Made by a program: the position numbers and the translations under genes. The notes under the pieces are model-generated. The model was not told the DNA's origin. It ran no database searches and saw only the letters and a program-made list of their open reading frames with translations. A stretch of DNA of 64,000 bases from Streptomyces echinatus (GTDB taxonomy: Bacteria > Actinomycetota > Actinomycetes > Streptomycetales > Streptomycetaceae), in contig NZ_JACHJK010000010.1 of assembly GCF_014203595.1 (NCBI RefSeq), positions 248,001-312,000 on the forward strand, read 5' to 3'. Shown here piece by piece: positions 58,353 to 64,000 of this stretch (positions within the stretch are counted from its first letter, which is position 1; each line of letters opens with the position of its first letter).

Positions 58353-59260
58353 ATTCGGTCCTCTACGACGCCCAGGGGCCGCGCGCCAAACGGCGCAACA
58401 TCCTCTACACGGTGCTCTTCATAGCCGCGCTCGCGGCGCTCGTCTGGTGGGTGTACGCGTCCCTCGACGAGAAGAACCAGCTGGAGTGGGCGCTGTGGAA
58501 GCCCTACTTCGGCGGTGACACCGAGGCGTACTCGGCCTACATCTGGCCCGGTCTGCAGAACACCCTGAAGGCCGCGGCGCTGGCGATGATCATCGCGTTG
58601 CCGCTGGGCGCCGTCCTCGGCATCGCCCGGCTCTCCGACCACGTGTGGGTGCGGGGCCCGGCCACGGTCGTCGTGGAGTTCTTCCGCGCGATCCCCGTGC
58701 TGGTCCTGATGATCTTCGGCAACGAGCTGTACAGCCAGTACACCGACGTGAGTTCCGACGACCGTCCGCTCTACGCGGTCGTCACCGGCCTGGTGCTGTA
58801 CAACGCGTCCGTGCTCGCCGAGATCGTCCGCGCGGGAATCCTGGCCCTGCCGAAGGGGCAGTCCGAGGCGGCCATGGCCATCGGTCTGCGCAAGAACCAG
58901 GTGATGCGGCTCATCCTGCTGCCGCAGGCGGTCACCGCGATGCTCCCGGCGATCGTCAGCCAGCTGGTGGTCATCGTGAAGGACACCGCGCTCGGCGGCG
59001 CCGTCCTCACCTTCCCCGACCTGCTCGCCGCGGCGAACACCATGAGCGGCTACTACGGCGCCAACACCATCGCGTCCTTCACGATCGTGGCCCTGATCTT
59101 CGTGATCCTCAACTTCTCGCTGACCTCGTTCGCGAGCTGGCTGGAGGGACGGCTGCGGCGGGGCAAGAAGTCGACCGGCGCGGTGCTCGGGGTCCAGGAA
59201 GCCGCGGAGATCGGGGGCACGGCGGCGACCGGGGCAGGCGGTACCCCCGGGGCCCTGTGA
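58349..59260 (+). CDS. gluD: Glutamate ABC transporter permease
   Basis: The 303-residue permease has an N-terminal membrane segment (NILYTVLFIAALAALVWWVY), a periplasmic loop, then the conserved permease core with EIVRAGILALPKGQSEAAMAIGL and LILLPQAVTAMLPAIVSQ. The last 35 residues are a hydrophilic Gly/Ala-rich tail. It starts within the gluC stop codon. A strong terminator ends the operon. Confidence 0.94.
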   Translation: MNSVLYDAQGPRAKRRNILYTVLFIAALAALVWWVYASLDEKNQLEWALWKPYFGGDTEAYSAYIWPGLQNTLKAAALAMIIALPLGAVLGIARLSDHVWVRGPATVVVEFFRAIPVLVLMIFGNELYSQYTDVSSDDRPLYAVVTGLVLYNASVLAEIVRAGILALPKGQSEAAMAIGLRKNQVMRLILLPQAVTAMLPAIVSQLVVIVKDTALGGAVLTFPDLLAAANTMSGYYGANTIASFTIVALIFVILNFSLTSFASWLEGRLRRGKKSTGAVLGVQEAAEIGGTAATGAGGTPGAL

Positions 59261-59334
59261 CCTCAGCGGTCCCTTCACCGGTGGCGGTCAGCAGGACGCC
59301 GGCAAGGCCGACTGACGATCATTCAGGTGACATG

Positions 59335-59380
59335 AAGCGACCGGGGGCAGTGGCGTGATCGCCACTGCCCCCGGTCGCTT
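59335..59380. terminator. Strong terminator of the glu operon
   Basis: A perfect 21-bp stem (59335-59355 and 59360-59380) with loop TGAT follows gluD by 74 bases. It is the longest perfect hairpin I noticed in the window. Confidence 0.93.
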
Positions 59381-59491
59381 GACGCAAACTCTGTCAATGG
59401 GTTGCATACGTTTCGTGATCGTGCACCCCGCTCCGCCTTCCTGTTCACTTGTCTCCGTCAGGGCATCGTCACGGGCAGGGGGCGCCGCGTC

Positions 59492-61132
59492 ATGGACCCG
59501 GTGATCATTGTCGGAGCGGGGCCGGTCGGGCTGACGCTCGCCCTGCTGCTGGCCCGTCAGAACGTGCCCGCCGTCGTCCTGGACGAGGGCCCCGGCAAGG
59601 ACGAGCCCCGCCCGGCGCGCACGGTCGTCCTGCGCGAGGACACGGCGGCCCTGCTGGAGCGGCTGACCTCGGTGGCCCTCGATGAGCACGGGGTGCGCTG
59701 GGCCGGATGGCGGTCCCTGCGCCGCAAACAGGTGATGAGCGAGGTCGCTTTCGGCGAGGCGGACCCCGCCGCCCCGCTGCACATCGCCCAGCACGTCCTC
59801 ACGAACGCCCTGCGCGCTGCCCTGGCCGACGAGCCGCTGGTGAAGGTGGCCGTCGACAGCCGCCTGGACGCGGTCGAGCAGGAGCGTTCCGGCGTCTCCG
59901 CGCACACCCGTGGGGCCAGGGGCACATGGTGGCGCGGCAGCTATCTGGTCGGCTGCGACGGCCCCCGCTCGACCGTGCGCAAGCTCCAGGACATCCGCTT
60001 CCCGGGCCGCACGGCGGTGGAGCGGCACGCGGTCGCCGCGCTGCGCGCGGAACTTCCGTGGGAGGGTCACGCGTTGCTCCATCGGATGCCGCCGTGGCGG
60101 TCGTCCGGGCCCTCGGCCGGGGAGGTGACCGCCCGCCCCCTCCCGGACGGCGTCTGGCGCCTGGACTGGCTGCTGCCGCCGGGCAAGGACCTGGTCACGC
60201 CCGAGATCCTGGTGGCCGGTGTCCGCGAGACCCTCACGGGGTGGACGGACAGCAGCGCTCCGGCGTACGAACTGCTCGACACGGGTGTCCACACGGTGCA
60301 CCACCGTCTGGCCCGCCGGTGGCGCGCCGGCCGGGTCTTCCTCGCCGGGGACGCGGCCCATCTGCTCGGCGCGTTCGGCACGCAGGGACTCGACGAGGGC
60401 CTGCGGGACGCCGACAACCTCGCCTGGAAACTGGCGGCTGCCTGGCACCACGGCCCGCACGAGGCCCTGCTGGACAGCTACCAGACCGAGCGGCGCGCGC
60501 TGGTCGCCGCCCGGCTGCGCGCCGCCGACCAGGCACTTCCGGTGCTGCGCGGCGGAGGCGGGCTGCGCGGCATCGTCCCGGGCACCGCCCGGGGCCACGA
60601 CGCGCTGTTCACCGACGGCCACCTGGGGCGCGGTCCGCTGGGCGCGTCCGGCACGTACGCCGACTCGCCGCTCGCGCCGCGGCACCTGCAGGCGGACGTT
60701 CCCGTCGACACCCCGCCCGGCGCACCGGTGACCGATGTCCGGGTCACGGCGGAGGACGGGTCCTTTGTGCAGCTGCGTGACCGGCTCGGCCGCGGGGCGC
60801 TGCTCGTCGTCCTGATCGCGCCGGGCACGGGTGTCTGGGACCGCAAGCACTGGGTGTCCGCCGGGGTCATGCCCCGGCTCGCGGCGGCCGTGGCCGCGCT
60901 GCCGCACCCGGCCGAGCTGCTGGTCGCGGAGAGCTACCCGGGCGCGCCGGCGCACAGCGTGCTGCTGGTGCGCCCCGACGGCCACCTGGTCACCGCGCTC
61001 AGCGGAGTCCGCCCCGCCGACCTCTACGCGGCGGCGGAGGCCACGCTGGGCGGCACGGCCCGGGAGGAACGGCAGGAAGAGACCCGCGAGGAGCCGGCAC
61101 CGAAGGAGGAAGCCGGCTCCGGCGTGCGCTGA
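59492..61132 (+). CDS. FAD-dependent aromatic monooxygenase
   Basis: The 546-residue flavoprotein hydroxylase of the PHBH/phenol-hydroxylase class has the Rossmann motif GAGPVGLTLALLLARQ (7-22), the D-G motif VGCDGPRSTVRKL near 155 and the second FAD motif FLAGDAAHLLGAFGTQGLDE near 285. The C-terminal third (about 400-515) is the thioredoxin-like domain of this class, followed by a charged tail. ATG 59492 is chosen. It is monocistronic between two repeat or terminator zones. Substrate unknown; MhpA-like and antibiotic-modifying roles are both possible. Confidence 0.9.
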   Translation: MDPVIIVGAGPVGLTLALLLARQNVPAVVLDEGPGKDEPRPARTVVLREDTAALLERLTSVALDEHGVRWAGWRSLRRKQVMSEVAFGEADPAAPLHIAQHVLTNALRAALADEPLVKVAVDSRLDAVEQERSGVSAHTRGARGTWWRGSYLVGCDGPRSTVRKLQDIRFPGRTAVERHAVAALRAELPWEGHALLHRMPPWRSSGPSAGEVTARPLPDGVWRLDWLLPPGKDLVTPEILVAGVRETLTGWTDSSAPAYELLDTGVHTVHHRLARRWRAGRVFLAGDAAHLLGAFGTQGLDEGLRDADNLAWKLAAAWHHGPHEALLDSYQTERRALVAARLRAADQALPVLRGGGGLRGIVPGTARGHDALFTDGHLGRGPLGASGTYADSPLAPRHLQADVPVDTPPGAPVTDVRVTAEDGSFVQLRDRLGRGALLVVLIAPGTGVWDRKHWVSAGVMPRLAAAVAALPHPAELLVAESYPGAPAHSVLLVRPDGHLVTALSGVRPADLYAAAEATLGGTAREERQEETREEPAPKEEAGSGVR

Positions 61133-61286
61133 CGGCGCGGGTCGGGGGGAACCGGTTCGGGGGCTCCTGATGGTGCGGGGGGGGTGCGAGGAGGAACGGC
61201 TCCCACGTCCCCTGGCCGTGCTTGCCGGGCCGCGGGGAACCGCCGTCGCCGGGCTTCGACCACGCTGGGCGAGGCGCTCGGGAAGA

Positions 61287-61486
61287 CCGGCTCCGGCGCG
61301 CCCCTGCCGGGTGCGGGGAGGCCCGCTCCGGCCGGCGCGAGGAGGCCGACTCCGAAGCACTCCCGCCGTGCGCGGGGTCGCCGACTCCGCAGCACACCTG
61401 CCGGGCGCGGGGGCGCCAACTCCCAAGCGCCCCTGCCGTGCGCGGGAGGCCCGCTCCGGTACGCCCCCGGCGGGCGTGGTGGGAGG
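61287..61486. repeat. 35-bp degenerate tandem repeats
   Basis: Units of 35 bp start at 61287, 61346, 61381 and 61416, with a shortened 24-base copy at 61322 and a 36-base copy at 61451. The core is like CCGACTCCG-N7-CCTGCCG(G/T)GCGCGGG. It lies in the 498-base gap before the Cys leader peptide. No gene is supported in the gap. Confidence 0.82.
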
Positions 61487-61630
61487 GTGTCCGGGGCGGG
61501 CTCCGGCGTGCGCCGACCGTCCACGCTTCGCCCCCGTCCACGGGGTGACACCCGGTTGACCGAGGTGCGTCGGCATGCTGTACTCCGGACCGTGACCGAC
61601 ACCTGTGTGCGCCTGTGGCGGAGGGTCCAC

Positions 61631-61678
61631 ATGGACCTCGTCCGCTATGCGGGCTGCGTGTGTCGCCCGTCCTGCTGA
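61631..61678 (+). CDS. Cys-rich leader peptide upstream of cysteine dioxygenase
   Basis: MDLVRYAGCVCRPSC is a 15-residue peptide too short for normal gene calling. ATG 61631 follows GGCGGAGGG with ideal spacing. Three of its last seven residues are Cys, in the C-x-C-R-x-x-C arrangement of actinobacterial leader peptides in front of sulphur and cysteine genes. It ends 69 bases before the cysteine dioxygenase start. Ribosome stalling at Cys codons when charged tRNA-Cys is low would change folding of the mRNA ahead of the dioxygenase gene. Regulatory role inferred from position and composition. Confidence 0.82.
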   Translation: MDLVRYAGCVCRPSC

Positions 61679-61747
61679 ATTCGCATCCTTCCCTCACCGG
61701 GCGCCGTCGCGCGCCCGTTTCCGCGAACGCATTCCAGGACGGTGCCC

Positions 61748-62290
61748 GTGTCTGTCCCCTCCCCTTCCCTGTCCTCATCCGTGTCCCTCGCCGCCTCGGC
61801 GCCCACCCAGGCGGATCTCCTCGACTTCGTCCGGCGTACCGCGGCCGACGCCGAACTGATCGCCTCCCTGCCGCTCGACCCGGAGGGCCGCACCTGGGTA
61901 CGGCTGCGAGGCCCCGCCGGGAGCGAGGCCTGGCTGATCGGCTGGCCGCCCGGTACCGGCACCGGCTGGCACGACCACGCGGACTCGGTCGGCGCCTTCC
62001 TCACCGCTTCGGGCGAACTCACCGAGAACTCCCTCACCGCCCGGCTGCCCACCGACGGCTGGAAGACCCTGGAACTCACCGAGGGCGTGGACCGCGTACG
62101 CCGGCTGCCCGCGGGACAGGGCCGTGCCTTCGGCCACCACCATGTGCACGAGGTGCTCAACGAGTCCCACGACCGACACGCGATCTCCGTGCACGCCTAC
62201 TACCCGCCGCTGCCGCGGATCCGTCGGTACAGTCGCGCCGGCCAGGTGCTGCGCCTGGAGCAGGTCGAACGCCCGGAGGACTGGCAGTGA
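61748..62290 (+). CDS. Cysteine dioxygenase
   Basis: The product of about 180 residues is a cupin of the cysteine dioxygenase type I family. The metal ligands are in TGWHDHADSVGAF (H-x-H) and the later GHHHVHEVLNES, with the C-terminal VHAYYPPL Tyr typical of the family. It oxidises L-cysteine to cysteine sulphinate. GTG 61748 is preferred because AGGA is eight bases before; GTG 61742 is also possible. It overlaps the rhodanese gene by four bases and follows the Cys-rich leader peptide. Confidence 0.9.
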   Translation: MSVPSPSLSSSVSLAASAPTQADLLDFVRRTAADAELIASLPLDPEGRTWVRLRGPAGSEAWLIGWPPGTGTGWHDHADSVGAFLTASGELTENSLTARLPTDGWKTLELTEGVDRVRRLPAGQGRAFGHHHVHEVLNESHDRHAISVHAYYPPLPRIRRYSRAGQVLRLEQVERPEDWQ

Positions 62291-62727
62291 GCGACATCAG
62301 CGAACAGCCGGCGGTGGTCCTCGCGTCCGGCGAACGCCCGACCGGTATCGACGAGTTGCTGGAGCGGGTGCGCGCGGGCTACCGGCGCATCGACGCCCGG
62401 GAGGCCCACGAGCTGGCGCGGTCCGGCGGGGCGCTGCTGGTCGACATCCGGTACGCGGCCCTGCGGGAGCGGGACGGGCTCATCCCCGGTGCCGTCGTGG
62501 TCGAGCGCAACGAACTGGAGTGGCGCCTCGATCCCCAGGGCAGTCACCGCCTCCCCGAGGCCACCGGGCACGACCTGCGTGTCGTGGTGATCTGCAACGA
62601 GGGCTACGCCTCCAGTCTCGCCGCCGCGTCACTCCACCAGCTGGGCCTGCGCCGGGCGACCGACCTGGTGGGCGGCTTCCAGGCCTGGCGGGCGGAAGGG
62701 CTGCCGGTGGAACCGGCGAGGCCCTGA
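62287..62727 (+). CDS. Rhodanese-like sulphurtransferase
   Basis: The 146-residue single-domain rhodanese has the active-site loop VVICNEGYASSLAA with catalytic Cys (about residue 104). CDC25-like DIRYAALRERDGLIPGAVVVER starts the domain and VGGFQAWRAEGLPV ends it. It starts by GTGA overlap with the cysteine dioxygenase stop, so the two are translated together. It probably handles persulphide or sulphite released during cysteine breakdown. A terminator follows. Confidence 0.92.
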   Translation: MSDISEQPAVVLASGERPTGIDELLERVRAGYRRIDAREAHELARSGGALLVDIRYAALRERDGLIPGAVVVERNELEWRLDPQGSHRLPEATGHDLRVVVICNEGYASSLAAASLHQLGLRRATDLVGGFQAWRAEGLPVEPARP

Positions 62728-62758
62728 CCACATCGTCGAGGACGGACGACAACGGTGA

Positions 62759-62781
62759 ACCCCCCGCACGCTGCGGGGGGT
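62759..62781. terminator. Terminator after the cdo-rhodanese operon
   Basis: A 10-bp stem (ACCCCCCGCA and its complement, 62759-62768 and 62772-62781) with a 3-base loop begins 31 bases after the rhodanese stop. Confidence 0.85.
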
Positions 62782-62872
62782 CATGGCCGTTCACCCCTGG
62801 TGCGCTTCCCGCACCGTGGGCCGTCTCGGCCCTGATGCACTTCCCGCGCCGTGGGCCGCGTCTTCGCCCGGG

Positions 62873-64000
62873 TTACTCCTTCGCCGTGGCGACCGTCACC
62901 GCCCGCACCCGGAGCGCCGCCCGCCCCGGCACGGAGCCGGCCACGAGCGCGAGGACGCCCGCGATCCCGACGACGCCGACGTAGAGCAGCGGGGTGACCG
63001 TCGGAGCGGCCCGGCCCGTCATGCCGACGCTGAACGCGGTGAGCACGGCGAGGGCGATACCGCTGCCGAGTGAGGTGGCGAGGAACAGGACGGACAGCGC
63101 CTCGGTGCGCAGCATGCGCAGCACCTGCCGCCGGGTCGCGCCGGCGAGGCGGAGCAGCGCGAACTCCCGGACACGTTCGGCGACCGACATGGCGAGCGTG
63201 TTGACGACGGCGATGGCGGTGAAGGCCAGGACCAGCCCCATGGCGAGGTAGTTCACCTCGGCGTTCGCCTGCTGCCGGTCGGCCTGCAGGGCATCGGCGG
63301 CGGCCGGAGAGAGAATTCGCAGCCCCGGGAACTCACGGAGAGTAGTCGCGAGTTCTGTCTGTGTACGGGTCGTGCTGACGAGGACGGAGGAGGCGAGCGG
63401 ATTGTCGACGTGGTGGGCCACGAGGTCGTGGGCGAAGGTGAGGTCGCCGAAGCCGAGACCGCGGGTGTAGACGGCGGCGACGGTGAGCGTGGCGGGCGTG
63501 CCGTCGCCCAGTGTGAGCTTCAGGGTGCTTCCCGGCCTCAGGTGCTGCTGGTCCGCGGCCAGTTCGCTGACGGCGACGGTACCGGGACCGAGCCGGTCGA
63601 GGGAGCCGGCGGTGACCTCCGGGTCCCAGGTGCGGGTCAGGCCCGCGGGGGTGACTCCCTGTGCGACGTACTTGTCGAGGCCGACGCGGACGGTCGTGCG
63701 GACCACCTCGGTGACGGTGTCGTGCCGTGCGCGCAGCCGCTCGGCGGCTTCGCCGGGGACACCCACCCCCTGCGCGGCGACGACCCAGTCGGCCGTGATG
63801 CCTTCACGGGCCTGGGTACGGGCGGCGTTCCCGAGGGTGGCCTGGACGAACAGGACGGTGCAGGTCATGCCGACGAGCAGGGCGAGCGGGGTGACGACGG
63901 AGGCCATGCGGGCGGCGTTGCCGCGCAGGTTGGCGATGGCGAGCCGGCCGCCGTGCCCGGTGAGCCGGAGCGGTCCGGCGAGCAGCAGCGCGGCGGCCTT
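62873..64000 (-). CDS. FtsX-like ABC transporter permease (partial, continues beyond window)
   Basis: This is the C-terminal 375 residues of a MacB/FtsX-type permease; the frame is open to the window edge, so the start is missing. A TM segment (VVTPLALLVGMTCTVLFVQ) is followed by an extracytoplasmic MacB-PCD-like region (about 170 residues). Three C-terminal TMs carry the FtsX signature RVREFALLRLAGATRRQVLRM between the first and second of them. It is probably the second half of a duplicated-permease protein; its ATPase partner should lie outside the window. Substrate unknown. Confidence 0.88.
   Translation of the reverse strand, partial: KAAALLLAGPLRLTGHGGRLAIANLRGNAARMASVVTPLALLVGMTCTVLFVQATLGNAARTQAREGITADWVVAAQGVGVPGEAAERLRARHDTVTEVVRTTVRVGLDKYVAQGVTPAGLTRTWDPEVTAGSLDRLGPGTVAVSELAADQQHLRPGSTLKLTLGDGTPATLTVAAVYTRGLGFGDLTFAHDLVAHHVDNPLASSVLVSTTRTQTELATTLREFPGLRILSPAAADALQADRQQANAEVNYLAMGLVLAFTAIAVVNTLAMSVAERVREFALLRLAGATRRQVLRMLRTEALSVLFLATSLGSGIALAVLTAFSVGMTGRAAPTVTPLLYVGVVGIAGVLALVAGSVPGRAALRVRAVTVATAKE

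Noticed and set aside
59379..59410. Promoter TTGACG...CATACG for the FAD monooxygenase
   Set aside because: The -35 overlaps the end of the terminator stem and the best -10 requires a 20-base spacer; not convincing enough to annotate.
1..64000. CRISPR arrays, insertion sequences, prophage or attachment sites
   Set aside because: The direct repeats are degenerate tandem units without spacers; there are no cas genes, transposases, integrases or tRNA genes.

Overview
The window is high-GC (roughly 70% or more by eye) actinobacterial chromosome with strong G/C third-position bias and many GTG starts. Gene content and order (nrdJ-nrdR facing lexA and dinG, hflX, a second RelA/SpoT homologue, dapF, miaA/miaB, a glutamate ABC operon beside its two-component system, a DasR-type chitinase promoter) match the conserved core arm of a Streptomyces chromosome. 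I see no insertion sequence, prophage, integrase, CRISPR array, tRNA or rRNA gene. The first and last genes belong to neighbourhoods that continue outside the window, and the last gene is cut by its edge.

Layout. 0-16 kb: a NUDIX/winged-helix protein, a glycogen-debranching-enzyme-like protein that seems to have lost its catalytic motifs, a DUF4192 protein, a RecQ helicase with a C-terminal phosphoribosyltransferase-like segment, two poorly known proteins, RNase HII, a TetR/DHA2-efflux pair with twin operators, an ADP-ribosylglycohydrolase, a histidine phosphatase, a YdbC-like protein and TerD. 16-23 kb: DNA precursor and damage block: class II ribonucleotide reductase nrdJ and its repressor nrdR (tandem NrdR boxes), divergent from lexA (own LexA box), then a DinG-like helicase. 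23.7-29 kb: a three-gene NRPS-independent siderophore cassette (aminotransferase, IucA/IucC synthetase, GNAT acyltransferase), two of whose enzymes carry repetitive in-frame inserts. 29.5-44 kb: secreted serine protease, hflX, M1 peptidase, rshA, dapF, a membrane protein, miaA, two small ORFs, a LigB-like protein and miaB. 44-54 kb: an ImmA/IrrE-like protein paired with a MAB_1171c-type membrane protein, an SDR, a lectin-GH18 chitinase, a frameshifted remnant, DUF6204, MarR, a lipoprotein, a MazG-like protein and a TAXI binding protein. 53.5-59.3 kb: gluK-gluR divergent from gluABCD, with a candidate response-regulator site and promoter between them. 59.4-64 kb: FAD monooxygenase, a short Cys-rich leader peptide followed by overlapping cysteine dioxygenase and rhodanese genes, and a partial FtsX-like permease.

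How the parts work together. NrdR senses nucleotide state and represses nrdRJ, while LexA controls the SOS response; both meet in one 564-bp intergenic region. GluK/GluR probably activates gluABCD. The Cys-rich leader peptide probably ties cysteine breakdown to cysteine supply by translation-dependent attenuation. MiaA and MiaB act one after the other on A37 of tRNAs.

A recurring, less expected feature is the number of degenerate short tandem repeats (15-48 bp units), inside genes (siderophore synthetase, aminotransferase, M1 peptidase, membrane protein, lipoprotein) and between them (end of recQ, 40.7 kb, 45.8 kb, 61.3 kb).
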